A stretch of DNA of 64,000 bases from Synechocystis sp. PCC 7509 (GTDB lineage Bacteria > Cyanobacteriota > Cyanobacteriia > Cyanobacteriales > Chroococcidiopsidaceae). A model generated the notes under the pieces. That model had not been told where the DNA came from. It worked only from the letters and a program-made list of their open reading frames with translations, and did no database searches. Below, piece by piece: positions 46,712-55,565 of this stretch. The stretch is from the NCBI RefSeq assembly GCF_000332075.2, contig NZ_ALVU02000001.1, positions 3,856,324-3,920,323 of the forward strand, in the 5' to 3' direction. Numbering within the stretch: position 1 is the stretch's first letter; each line of letters opens with the position of its first letter. Position numbers and translations under genes: made by a program.

Positions 46712-48046
46712 GTGGCTGAAACTGTAAATGTCGCTGAAAATCAAAAAACTGTTCCAGAAATGGAGCAAGTAGAGGAATTTAACAAAAATAAAGAGGTAGA
46801 AACCGATTTAATTCTCGTCAAAAAACCACGACAACGCAAGCGAGGGTGGCTAGTACCAATGCTGCTAGGTACGGGAATAGGAATTGGTTTAGCGGGTTTA
46901 GGCATGACGGTTATGAATCGTCCCAATACAACCAAACCTGCGGTAACGCCGCCTAGTACAAATTTAGCGCCCACGATGACGGTGACTATAGCCCCCGCCC
47001 AACTTATCCCCGTCGCCCGGAGTCTTAACGTTACAGGTACAGTTAACGCGCGGGATTTGATCCCAGTTTTGCCCCAAGCCACAGGCTTACAAATTAAACA
47101 GATTTTGGCAGATGAAGGTGACTCCGTAAAACAAGGACAAACTCTAGCGGTTTTAGATAATTCTGTACTGCAAACCCAAATCGCTCAAGCAAAAGCCGAA
47201 GTAGAATCAAATCGAGCCGTAGTTAGCCAAAGAGTTGCGGCTCTTGCTCAAGCCCGTGCTACTTTAGCGGAAGCTAATAGTAACTTGGCTCGTTACCGAG
47301 GACTAGCGGACGCGGGAGCAATTAGCCGTCAAGAATTAGAAACTCGTTCTACCACCGCTACAACCGCCAGAGAAGCTATTAGCGTCGCCCAGGCAAATAT
47401 TGCCAGCGCCGAAGCCGATGTACGTATTAGTATCGCCCGTGTCCAGCAGCAACAAACGCAACTAAATCAAACTATAGTCCGCGCTCCTGCCAGTGGCATA
47501 ATTGCCGAACAAACTGCCCAAGTTGGCGATGTAGCTAATAGTACGCAAAAAATATTTTCAATTATTCAAAATGGCTCTTTGGAATTGCAGGCAAAAGTAC
47601 CCGCAACTAACTTAAATCAAGTAAAAATAAACGCTCCTACAGTAATTACTAGCGACTCCGATTCCCGCGTACGCTTGCAAGGTAATGTGAGGGAAATAGC
47701 GCCCTTAGTAGATCCCCAAAGCCGCGAAGCTACAGTCAGAATTGATATCCCTGCAAATTCTTTATTGCGTCCGGGAATGTTTGCAAGTTCAGCAATTACG
47801 ATCGCCAATGTCCCCGGAATAGCTATACCTGCTAAAGCCGTTTTACCTCAAACTGACAGTAGCGCGATCGCATTTATCTTAACTGACGGTGATATAGTCC
47901 GCAGTCAAAAAATAGAAGTAGGGGAAGTTATTGGCAACGGGAATGTAGAAATTATTAAAGGTTTGAAAGTAGGCGATCGCGTTGTAGTAGCGGGGGCTGG
48001 TTATCTTAAAGATGGCGACAAAGTACAAGTAGTAGTAGGTAAATAA
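46712..48046 (+). CDS. RND efflux periplasmic adaptor (membrane-fusion protein)
   Basis: 444 residues from GTG at 46712. Residues about 48-70 form a membrane anchor (LVPMLLGTGIGIGLAGLGMT) after a basic, unusually long cytoplasmic leader. Then come the biotinyl-lipoyl-like domain (IKQILADEGDSVKQGQTLAV), a long helical hairpin rich in Ala (about 150-230), the second half of the lipoyl domain (TIVRAPASGIIAEQTAQVGD) and a beta-barrel domain with a C-terminal membrane-proximal part. Such adaptors link RND pumps to an outer-membrane channel. The RND pump gene follows after 3 bases. The outer-membrane channel is not nearby. Substrate unknown. Confidence 0.9.
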   Translation: MAETVNVAENQKTVPEMEQVEEFNKNKEVETDLILVKKPRQRKRGWLVPMLLGTGIGIGLAGLGMTVMNRPNTTKPAVTPPSTNLAPTMTVTIAPAQLIPVARSLNVTGTVNARDLIPVLPQATGLQIKQILADEGDSVKQGQTLAVLDNSVLQTQIAQAKAEVESNRAVVSQRVAALAQARATLAEANSNLARYRGLADAGAISRQELETRSTTATTAREAISVAQANIASAEADVRISIARVQQQQTQLNQTIVRAPASGIIAEQTAQVGDVANSTQKIFSIIQNGSLELQAKVPATNLNQVKINAPTVITSDSDSRVRLQGNVREIAPLVDPQSREATVRIDIPANSLLRPGMFASSAITIANVPGIAIPAKAVLPQTDSSAIAFILTDGDIVRSQKIEVGEVIGNGNVEIIKGLKVGDRVVVAGAGYLKDGDKVQVVVGK

Positions 48047-48049
48047 ACT

Positions 48050-51000
48050 ATGGCTTTTAACCTTTCTGCTTGGTCGATTCGCCGCCCTGTCCCCACCATA
48101 GTTTTATTTTTATTTTTAACAATTATCGGCTGGTTTTCCTTTACAAGTTTAGGGATTGATATTAATCCTAATATTGATGTTCCCGCCGTTTCTATTACCG
48201 TTACTCAACCAGGAGCAGGGCCAACAGAATTAGAATTTCAAGTAACCAAGCCTATAGAAGACGCAGTAGCGGGTTTAGGAAACATTGATAATATAATTTC
48301 TACCGTTAATGACGGCGTTTCCACCACAATTATTAACTTTGATTTGGGTACAGATAGCGATCGCGCAACTAATGATGTCCGTAACTCTGTAGCCCAAATT
48401 CGCCAAAATTTACCCCAAGATATCAACGAGCCAATTATTCAAAGGGTAGAATTTTCTGGCGGCGCAATTATGACTTATGCCGTAGTTTCTAACCAACAGT
48501 CGGTAGAGCAATTAAGTAATTTAGTAGATGATACAATTAGCCGTGCGCTTCTATCAGTAAAAGGCGTTGCCGAAATCCGCCGCGATGGTGGCGTAGATAG
48601 AGAAATTAGAATCAATTTAGAACCCTCTCGTTTACAAGCATTGGGAATTACCGCAACGAGCGTAAACGATCAAATTCGCGCCTTTAACGTCAATTTACCG
48701 GGAGGAAGAACCGAAGTTGGCGGTAGCGAACAAAGTATTCGGACTTTAGGAAGCGCCGCTACAGTAAAAGAATTGCAAAACTATCAAATTGTGCTGCCTA
48801 ATGGTAGTTTTGTGCCTTTATCTAGTTTAGGGGAAGTTGAAGATAGTTTTGGCGAACCAAGAACGGCGGCTTATCTCAATAACCAGCCAATAGTTGCTTT
48901 TTCGGTACTGCGGAGTACGGGTACAACCTTAGTATCGGTAGAAGAAGGAGTTATTAAAGCTGTAGAACAACTGCAAAAAACCTTGCCTAGAGATGTGAAA
49001 TTAGAATTAATTTTCACCCAGGGCGATTTTATCCGCGAATCTTACGAAAATACGATTGATGACTTGGTACAAGCTTCGGCTCTTGCCGTCATTACGATTT
49101 TAGTATTTTTGCGTGACTGGCGAGCAACTTTAATTACGGCGATCGCATTACCTCTATCTATTCTGCCTACTTTTGCCGTCCAACAAGCATTAGGCTACAC
49201 CCTCAACAACATGACTTTGCTGGCGTTGGCATTGGCGGTGGGTAACTTAGTAGACGATACGGTGGTAGAAGTCGAAAATATGGAAAGGCATATTGGCATG
49301 GGCAAAACTCCCCGTCAAGCTGCCTTTGATTCCTCGGCGGAAGTGGGTTTAGCGGTACTCGCCAGCGCTGCAACCATTATTGCGGTATTTTTGCCTGTAG
49401 CATTTATGGGCGGGATTCCTGGGCAATTTTTTCAACCTTTTGGCGTAACTGTTGCCGTTTCCACGATTTTTTCTACTTTAGTGGCGCGAACTATTACCCC
49501 AATGTTGGGGGCTAGGTGGTTTAAAACAAAAACAAATAAGCAAATTCAAAAAGATGAAAGTCGTAGCAGTAGAAAGAGATTTCAACCTTACAAACAGTTG
49601 TTAAGTTGGGCATTAAGTCATCGCTTGACAACTATCTCAATTGCGATCGCATTTTTCATTGGTAGTTTAGCCCTGATTCCTTTAATTCCTCAAGGATTTG
49701 TCGATAACGGCGACTTGGGAATTTCTACACTAACTATAGAATTGCCCCCAGGCTCGACTTTGGAAGATACAAGAAAAGTAGCCGCCCAAGCTACAGATAT
49801 TTTACGCTCAAGTCCCGCCGTTGAAAATATATTAGCCACTCAAGAAGTAGATTCAGCGACGCTGAGTGTTAACCTCAAGCCCAAAGCGGAAAGAAAATTA
49901 TCTCAAGTAGAATACGAACAACAAATGCGCCCGTTGCTGCAAAAAATTCCTGGTACGAGAATTAGTTTTCAAAGCCAAGGGGCGGCGGGTAGTACAAAAG
50001 ATTTAACCATTGTTTTAAAAAGCGAAAATCCCCAAGCTTTAACCCAAGCGGCTAACGATTTAGAAAAGCAAATGCGGGGTGTACCAGGATTAGTAGAAGT
50101 TGCTTCTACCGCTAGCTTAGTTAAACCAGAAATTTTAATTATTCCCAATCCCGAAAAAGCCGCAGATTTAGGCGTAACAGTTCAATCAATTGCTCAAACA
50201 GCATCATTAGCTACGATTGGAGATAATGAAGCCAACCTAGCTAAATTTAACTTAAGCGATCGCCAAATTCCCATTCGCGTCCAAATTGCCGAATCTGCTA
50301 GAAAAGATATTGATACTCTCAGAAATCTGCGCGTACCAGGTGAAAACAACACCTTAGTTCCTTTAATTGCCGTTGCAGATATCCGTAACGGTAGCGGCCC
50401 GGCGCAAATTGATCGCTACGACAGATCCCGTCAAGTCTCGGTACAAGCCAACTTACAAGGACTTGTTTTAGGCGACGCGGTGCAAGCGGTGGATAAGTTA
50501 CCGGCTCTTAACCCATTACCGCCGGAAGTAGTGCGCCAAAGTGCAGGGGATGCGGAAATTATGCAAGAAATCTTCGGGCGTTTTGGTACAGCTTTAGCGC
50601 TGGCAATCATGTGTATTTATGCTATTTTGGTGCTGTTGTACAATAGCTTTCTGCACCCGCTCACAATTATGGTGGCGCTACCTTTATCCTTGGGTGGGGC
50701 GTTATTGGGCTTATTGATCGCTCAAAAAGCTTTAGGACTTTATGCCCTAATTGGGATTGTCTTACTAATGGGAATTGTCACCAAAAACTCAATTTTGTTA
50801 GTAGACTACACCATACTTTATCTAGAAGAAGGTAAAACCCAACGTCAAGCGCTTATAGAAGCTGGTTTGTCGCGCCTTCGACCGATTTTGATGACCTCTC
50901 TAGCTACCGTAGCCGGAACTATACCCCTGGCGATAGGACTGGGGGCGGGGGCAGAAGTCCGCAGTCCAATGGGTATTGCGATTATGGGCGGCTTTACAAC

Positions 51001-51130
51001 TTCTACGCTGCTAACGCTAGTGGTAGTGCCAGTATTATTTACCTATGTAGACGGTTTTCAATCTTGGCTGCTCAAGACATTCAAACATGGATGGGGCAAA
51101 AAACCAAAGCGCAAGCAAGTTGTAGAATAA
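48050..51130 (+). CDS. RND multidrug efflux transporter (AcrB/HAE-1 type)
   Basis: 1026 residues with twelve membrane segments and two large periplasmic loops. The N-terminus LSAWSIRRPVPTIVLFLFLT, the periplasmic GAGPTELEFQVTKPIEDAVAG and the TM4 proton-relay motif LALAVGNLVDDTVVEVENME (with the aspartate pair DD) match the HAE-1/AcrB family. The second half has ILVLLYNSFLHPLTIMVALP and TKNSILLVDYTILYL, the TM10-11 region. The C-terminus is basic (KKPKRKQVVE). Probably exports drugs, lipids or other hydrophobic compounds using proton force. Coupled with the adaptor gene upstream (3-base gap). Confidence 0.94.
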   Translation: MAFNLSAWSIRRPVPTIVLFLFLTIIGWFSFTSLGIDINPNIDVPAVSITVTQPGAGPTELEFQVTKPIEDAVAGLGNIDNIISTVNDGVSTTIINFDLGTDSDRATNDVRNSVAQIRQNLPQDINEPIIQRVEFSGGAIMTYAVVSNQQSVEQLSNLVDDTISRALLSVKGVAEIRRDGGVDREIRINLEPSRLQALGITATSVNDQIRAFNVNLPGGRTEVGGSEQSIRTLGSAATVKELQNYQIVLPNGSFVPLSSLGEVEDSFGEPRTAAYLNNQPIVAFSVLRSTGTTLVSVEEGVIKAVEQLQKTLPRDVKLELIFTQGDFIRESYENTIDDLVQASALAVITILVFLRDWRATLITAIALPLSILPTFAVQQALGYTLNNMTLLALALAVGNLVDDTVVEVENMERHIGMGKTPRQAAFDSSAEVGLAVLASAATIIAVFLPVAFMGGIPGQFFQPFGVTVAVSTIFSTLVARTITPMLGARWFKTKTNKQIQKDESRSSRKRFQPYKQLLSWALSHRLTTISIAIAFFIGSLALIPLIPQGFVDNGDLGISTLTIELPPGSTLEDTRKVAAQATDILRSSPAVENILATQEVDSATLSVNLKPKAERKLSQVEYEQQMRPLLQKIPGTRISFQSQGAAGSTKDLTIVLKSENPQALTQAANDLEKQMRGVPGLVEVASTASLVKPEILIIPNPEKAADLGVTVQSIAQTASLATIGDNEANLAKFNLSDRQIPIRVQIAESARKDIDTLRNLRVPGENNTLVPLIAVADIRNGSGPAQIDRYDRSRQVSVQANLQGLVLGDAVQAVDKLPALNPLPPEVVRQSAGDAEIMQEIFGRFGTALALAIMCIYAILVLLYNSFLHPLTIMVALPLSLGGALLGLLIAQKALGLYALIGIVLLMGIVTKNSILLVDYTILYLEEGKTQRQALIEAGLSRLRPILMTSLATVAGTIPLAIGLGAGAEVRSPMGIAIMGGFTTSTLLTLVVVPVLFTYVDGFQSWLLKTFKHGWGKKPKRKQVVE

Positions 51131-51149
51131 CTGACACAAAAAGTTGTAG

Positions 51150-51155
51150 TATAAT
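51150..51155 (+). promoter_or_regulatory. Consensus -10 box of the tRNA-Gly gene
   Basis: TATAAT lies 13 bases before the 5' end of the tRNA, which would place transcription start about 7 bases upstream of it. No good -35 box at standard spacing is visible. Confidence 0.55.
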
Positions 51156-51168
51156 GAGAATCAGTTTT

Positions 51169-51240
51169 GCGGGTATAGTTCAGTGGTAGAACGTCAGCTT
51201 CCCATGCTGAATGTCGTCGGTTCGAGTCCGATTACCCGCT
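51169..51240 (+). tRNA. tRNA-Gly (anticodon CCC)
   Basis: 72 nucleotides. The acceptor stem GCGGGTA pairs with TACCCGC, with a T discriminator base at 51240 as in tRNA-Gly. The anticodon stem TCAGC/GCTGA closes the loop TTCCCAT, giving anticodon CCC at loop positions 3-5, and the T-loop GTTCGAGTC is canonical. CCA is not encoded. The stop codon of the convergent Pro-rich gene begins two bases downstream, so the tRNA terminator, if any, lies inside that gene's 3' end. Confidence 0.96.
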
Positions 51241-51241
51241 T

Positions 51242-51808
51242 TTAACGATAACCTGGATCGGTTTCTTCTAAACTAGCGCCACTAGCCGCCGGAGGAGCAT
51301 TGTTTGGAGAAATTGGTGCAGCTTGTGGTACTGAATTAGTAGGACTGGGTGTGGGTGTAATCGGCGGATTTAGAGGAGTGCGGGGAATATTTTGTGCTGG
51401 TGGGGCGGGGGTTCTTTGCGGTTGATTGAAGCCTAGTAAGACGGCGGAAGTAGCAAAATATTTTGTCCACTGTCTAATAATTGGTTGCTGTTGCCAATCG
51501 GTGCGAGAAACTCTAGAAAATAGTAGCGGTACTTGTTGCCCTTGGCGATCGCCTAAAATAGTTACAGCAATTTCTGTAATGCTAGAATTTGTCGCAAACT
51601 CTTGTTCAATTAAACTCATAGCTTCAAGTTCTGCTTGTTGGATTAATTGATTAAATGTTTGATTCTCTTGAGTTTTTAAAGTAACATCTATTTGCCGAGG
51701 AGAGTTAGCAGGATTTACTTGTGCGAGTCTCTGTGCTTTTACGGGAAAAATCGCGCTGAGGCTAAAAATAAAAATTGCTGCGGTACTTAACAACTTGCTG
51801 TAATTCAT
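51242..51808 (-). CDS. Exported Pro-rich protein, paralogue of the gene at 9836
   Basis: 188 residues from ATG at 51808 (an upstream TTG would add two residues). Signal peptide about 5-25 ending PVKAQ. The conserved domain (about 40-125) has QTFNQLIQQAELEAMSLIEQ and SSITEIAVTILGDRQGQQVP, then WTKYFATSAVLL; these align with TYDSLIQRAELAATSAL, TDVSVVILGQNQG and YFNSARSLL in the protein at 9836-10591. The tail is again Pro/Asn-rich. Function unknown; a small periplasmic or outer-membrane-associated protein is plausible. Its stop is two bases from the tRNA-Gly 3' end, convergent with it. Confidence 0.72.
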   Translation of the reverse strand: MNYSKLLSTAAIFIFSLSAIFPVKAQRLAQVNPANSPRQIDVTLKTQENQTFNQLIQQAELEAMSLIEQEFATNSSITEIAVTILGDRQGQQVPLLFSRVSRTDWQQQPIIRQWTKYFATSAVLLGFNQPQRTPAPPAQNIPRTPLNPPITPTPSPTNSVPQAAPISPNNAPPAASGASLEETDPGYR

Positions 51809-51842
51809 TACCAATTACCTACATACTAAAAATTCCCAAAAA

Positions 51843-51871
51843 ACAAGGAAGGCGGCTTAAGTCTTCCTTGT
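51843..51871 (-). terminator. Intrinsic terminator after ridA
   Basis: 9-bp perfect stem ACAAGGAAG/CTTCCTTGT with an 11-base loop and a T6 run on the minus strand, starting about 7 bases after the ridA stop. Confidence 0.8.
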
Positions 51872-51877
51872 AATAAT

Positions 51878-52444
51878 TTATCTTCTACCCCCTCTTTTTG
51901 GGTAAACGGCAACCGCTTCAATTTCAACTAGCCAACCAGGATCAACTAACCCAGCTACCGCAAGGGTCGAACGAGCAACTTTAGGCACGTTATTGATGTT
52001 AAAAAATTGAGCGTAAGCATCAAACCAACCTTGATAATCAACTCGTCCTAAAACTGGATCGTTGACCAGGTAAACCCGCAGATAAACAACATCATCTAAA
52101 CACAATCCCCCTTCAGCTAATAAAGTCTGAAACCGAGTCAAGATACCTGTAGCTTGAGTTTTTGTATCTCCATAGCGATCGCGCGTTCCCGTAGGAGCAG
52201 TAGGATTGATTACGGGTGGTACTGTCCCACTCGTCCAAAAGTATGCTTGATTTTCTGGCACTGCTACCGCCGATAAAATTGGCGATGTTGCTGTACCGTA
52301 ACGGGTCACTTCTCTAGGTTCACCGGATCTCATCGCCGCTTGTACCGAATCTAAGCTGGCAAAATTTAATAACAGCAAACTAACACCAATAGTTAGTATC
52401 AACCAGCGCCCAAGTTTAAACCATTGGCTGACGGATCTTTTCAT
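51878..52444 (-). CDS. Exported RidA (YjgF/YER057c/UK114) family protein
   Basis: 188 residues. A signal peptide at about 10-36 ends SVQAAM, unusual because most RidA proteins are cytosolic and about 130 residues. The domain follows from about 48, with R158 in VARSTLAVAGL, the arginine needed to bind the imine carboxylate in active RidA, and E176 in LVEIEAVAV. Active RidA hydrolyses reactive 2-imino acids to keto acids and ammonia. The gene lies 33 bases after a Tat-exported amine oxidase of the kind that produces imines, so cooperation outside the cytoplasm is inferred. Ends at an intrinsic terminator. Confidence 0.85.
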   Translation of the reverse strand: MKRSVSQWFKLGRWLILTIGVSLLLLNFASLDSVQAAMRSGEPREVTRYGTATSPILSAVAVPENQAYFWTSGTVPPVINPTAPTGTRDRYGDTKTQATGILTRFQTLLAEGGLCLDDVVYLRVYLVNDPVLGRVDYQGWFDAYAQFFNINNVPKVARSTLAVAGLVDPGWLVEIEAVAVYPKRGGRR

Positions 52445-52477
52445 TGCTTATTTCTCTACTTTTTGTTACTTGTATTT

Positions 52478-54028
52478 TTAGGCGGGTATTGCATTAATTT
52501 TTGAAGTTACCAGTCGCGCCGATTCAAAAGCGCCAGCCATCCATCCGGTAAGATAACTGAGGTGTTCCCCTGCTAAATAAATATTCCCATCCGGTTGGTT
52601 TAGTCTGGGGTAATACTGTTCCCTGACTGCGGTAGTGTAAGATGCCCATCCGCCTAAGTTGTAGGGAATTTTTGGCCAATATAAAGATATTCCATTTTCA
52701 AAGTGGCTTCTATACTGGGGATGAATTTTACTGCCTTGATCCAAAGCTAAAGCTAGGCGTTGGGAGCAAGGCAAGTTGCCGACATTAGAGGCGTTAGTCC
52801 CAAAGTTGTAATACCCTAACATCACTCCTTTTCGTGACAAATAACCGGAGGATGGATACCAAACTTGAGTAATTGGTTGATTTGTACTGGTGATGCCGCC
52901 ATAGATATCTTCGTCCTCCTCCCAAAAGCGACGATTGAATTGCAATCCACTTTTGCCAGTAATTGCATAATCCACACTAGAAATTGCGGCTTGCATATCG
53001 GGAGCAAAATCCGAGGGAATAGTTTTTAATACTGATAAAGGAATAGTGCAAATGCAGTAATCACCAGATACTTCTCGCCTTTGACCATTTCTACTATCAG
53101 TGTATACAATGCGAACGCCATTAGGTGTTTTGCGAATTTCTTTGACCTCAGCGCTAAAAGTAATCAATTGCTTGACTCTGTTTTCCATCGCCTTAGCAAT
53201 TCGATCCATTCCACCTACGGGTTGAAGCATGGTCATTTGTTGGTCGTAACCCCACTCAGAAGCCTCATATCCAGCAAATCCTAGCTCAATCAAAGACTTA
53301 AGATCGTAGGGATCGGCTAATATTCCGGGATTATCTGCCGCACCTTGGGGAACAGCATAACCGCGCCTGCTTGACCCTTTGTAAAATAGATCGGGATTAA
53401 GGTTGCCATAGGTACGGAGAAATTCGATTAGTTTTTCTTTATCTGTGCCAGATAATGTAGCATCTAGCGCGTCTTGATTAACCGCTTTAGCTAACAGTTC
53501 TGAGATATAACCGCGCATATCAGTTATCGCTTCCCGCGCCCGGACTTTTTTACCAGATAAAGCCCCTACATTCTCGTTGTAGTAATACTGTTGGCGATTG
53601 AGATTAGTAAAAGTTTCTAGTTTTACACCAAGTTCTCGGCAATAATCTAAAGTTACGTGATGTTGAGGAATACGAGCAGGTCCAGGATTAAAATACAAAC
53701 CTGGATCGAATTTTACTGTCTCTGTCTGTCCGTCAATATCTGTAAACTTATCTCCACCTCTAAGCGTCCAACATCTACCCCCAGCGCGATCGCGTGCTTC
53801 CAAAATTATGCATTCATAACCGATTTTTGCCAACTCATAAGCAGAGGTCATCCCTGCCAGTCCCGCACCTAAAATAATAACTTTCTTGCGTCCTCCTCGA
53901 CGCTTTAGCTCAAAGGGTCGTTGTGGCTGTGCTGTAGCTGGTTGCTCTAGTAAATCCAATGCTTTCATCGCCGCATAAGCCGAACCCGCAGACGCAGCTA
54001 CTGCGGTTATGAAGTCTCTTCTCCTCAT
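52478..54028 (-). CDS. Tat-exported flavin amine oxidase (L-amino-acid-oxidase-like)
   Basis: 516 residues from ATG at 54028, which has AGGAG five bases upstream; a TTG nine codons further up is less likely. The Tat signal is MRRRDFITAVAASAGSAYAA. The FAD motif is VIILGAGLAGMTSAYEL with EARDRAGGRCWTLRGG, and the C-terminal FAD segment is IYLAGEHLSYLTGWMAGAFE. Enzymes of this family oxidise amino acids or amines to imines, releasing hydrogen peroxide. A periplasmic or lumenal location follows from the twin-arginine motif. Its neighbour is an exported RidA. Substrate specificity is not determinable by eye. tatA at 35902 supplies one component for its export. Confidence 0.88.
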   Translation of the reverse strand: MRRRDFITAVAASAGSAYAAMKALDLLEQPATAQPQRPFELKRRGGRKKVIILGAGLAGMTSAYELAKIGYECIILEARDRAGGRCWTLRGGDKFTDIDGQTETVKFDPGLYFNPGPARIPQHHVTLDYCRELGVKLETFTNLNRQQYYYNENVGALSGKKVRAREAITDMRGYISELLAKAVNQDALDATLSGTDKEKLIEFLRTYGNLNPDLFYKGSSRRGYAVPQGAADNPGILADPYDLKSLIELGFAGYEASEWGYDQQMTMLQPVGGMDRIAKAMENRVKQLITFSAEVKEIRKTPNGVRIVYTDSRNGQRREVSGDYCICTIPLSVLKTIPSDFAPDMQAAISSVDYAITGKSGLQFNRRFWEEDEDIYGGITSTNQPITQVWYPSSGYLSRKGVMLGYYNFGTNASNVGNLPCSQRLALALDQGSKIHPQYRSHFENGISLYWPKIPYNLGGWASYTTAVREQYYPRLNQPDGNIYLAGEHLSYLTGWMAGAFESARLVTSKINAIPA

Positions 54029-54692
54029 CCCTACTCCTAAAATATTTCCCTTCAAGCCGATCTTGCTTGGCGATCGCTTTTGGCAATTAACTAATTTTTT
54101 AATAGCCGCACGTCTGCTGCTATTACCAAGGTTTGGCTTGCAAGCTTTTCAGACAATATAGTTATCAATAACAGCATTTTGTAGCTAGTTTTACAATTTT
54201 ACTTTTATAAATTAATAGTTTTGTAACAATTCATTCAACTGCTTAAAAATGGTCAAGCAAAAACTTTTTTAGATGATTATTTTTGACTTTTTTATAGATA
54301 TAAATGCTACAAACTTACCAAAAAATACTTAAGCATCAGCGTTTTAAACCATCATAATAAAGCACATAAATTAAAAAAGTAAATTTTACAATAAATGGAC
54401 TAAAAACAAAAATTTTATGTCAGCAATCGATTACTAAAAAATAATATTTGGATAACAAAACTGTTTTGCTATCTATAAAAAATTCTAATCACTTTAATTA
54501 ATCTTTAGAGGGATGAAAGTTTGTTTTGTAGTTATAAATACATTTAATTCAAGTTTTAGGGATTCGATGACAAATCTGGCTAATTTGAAAAATTGTTGTT
54601 TAGCAATAGTCAGCAGAAAACTAGATGGTAGGAAAAGTTGGTAACTTATTTTGCTTTGCGCCAAAATTGTCAGTAGCAAGTTCAAAAGTAAA
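54029..54692. other. Very AT-rich spacer between the oxidase and mlaF
   Basis: About 660 bases without a convincing gene. The first 80 bases hold a HIP1 site (GGCGATCGC, near 54070); the rest is strongly AT-rich, with long A and T runs. Promoters for both flanking operons must lie here. A 96-codon frame on the minus strand has no protein-like composition. I see no RNA gene. Confidence 0.4.
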
Positions 54693-55514
54693 ATGCAATA
54701 CCTAGATGCAACGGAAACCTCACCGCCCACCACAGCAGAACCAATAATTGAATTAAAAGGGATTAGTAAAAAATTTGGTAACAATGTAATTTTAGATAAT
54801 GTGGATCTAAAAATTTATCGAGGGGAAGCCTTAGCAATTATTGGGCCTTCAGGTACTGGTAAATCAACGATTTTACGGATTATTGCCGGATTATTAGCGC
54901 CAGATACGGGGGAAATCTATGTAGAAGGACAGCTAAGAGCAGGCTTAATTGAAGATGGTAACGATCCAATTGGCATTGGGATGGTATTTCAACAAGCCGC
55001 TCTATTTGACTCGCTTACAGTAGAGGAAAACGTGGGATTTTCTTTGTTTCAACATTCCCGCCTCAAAAAGTCGCACATTAGAGAACTGGTGAAGCAAAAA
55101 CTAGAAATGGTGGGCTTAGGAGAGGCTGGAAGTCGTTACCCTGCGGAATTATCGGGAGGAATGCGTAAACGAGTTAGTTTTGCACGGGCAATTATGGCTA
55201 ACCCCAACAATCCTAAAGATGCTTCAGAAATACTTCTGTACGACGAACCTACCGCCGGACTAGATCCCATCGCCTCAACGGTAATTGAAGACTTAATTCG
55301 TCGGTTGCAATGCGTTCAGGAAGTGTGTAGCACCTATGCAATTGTGACTCACCAAGATAGTACGATTCGTCGCACCGCCGATCGGATAATTTTTTTATAT
55401 CAAGGTAAAGTGCAATGGGAGGGAACCCAAAACGATACTCAAACTACCGATCATCCGTTAATTAGACAGTTTTTTAGCGGCAGTGTCGAAGGGCCAATTC
55501 ATATAATTGGTTAA
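54693..55514 (+). CDS. mlaF: ABC transporter ATPase, Mla/MlaF type
   Basis: 273 residues from ATG at 54693 (MQYLDATETSPPTTAEP); the longer TTG-initiated frame is less likely. An ABC ATPase with Walker A GPSGTGKST, Q-loop in GMVFQQAALFDSLTVEENVG, signature LSGGMRKRVSFARAI and Walker B LLYDEPTAGLDP. The Phe/Leu pattern and KR after LSGGM are typical of MlaF/TGD3, which drive lipid transport with MlaE and the MCE protein MlaD. The MCE gene follows after 51 bases. No MlaE permease gene is adjacent. An acidic, Thr-rich N-terminus precedes the fold. Confidence 0.88.
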   Translation: MQYLDATETSPPTTAEPIIELKGISKKFGNNVILDNVDLKIYRGEALAIIGPSGTGKSTILRIIAGLLAPDTGEIYVEGQLRAGLIEDGNDPIGIGMVFQQAALFDSLTVEENVGFSLFQHSRLKKSHIRELVKQKLEMVGLGEAGSRYPAELSGGMRKRVSFARAIMANPNNPKDASEILLYDEPTAGLDPIASTVIEDLIRRLQCVQEVCSTYAIVTHQDSTIRRTADRIIFLYQGKVQWEGTQNDTQTTDHPLIRQFFSGSVEGPIHIIG

Positions 55515-55565
55515 AGTAGAAGCGTTTGCTCCTTGATCGCTGTTCATAGGTAGGAGAATAGTTTA

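Noticed and set aside
54494-54784. 96-codon minus-strand frame at the mlaF upstream region
   Set aside because: Hydrophobic composition from AT-rich DNA, overlaps mlaF, no start signal.
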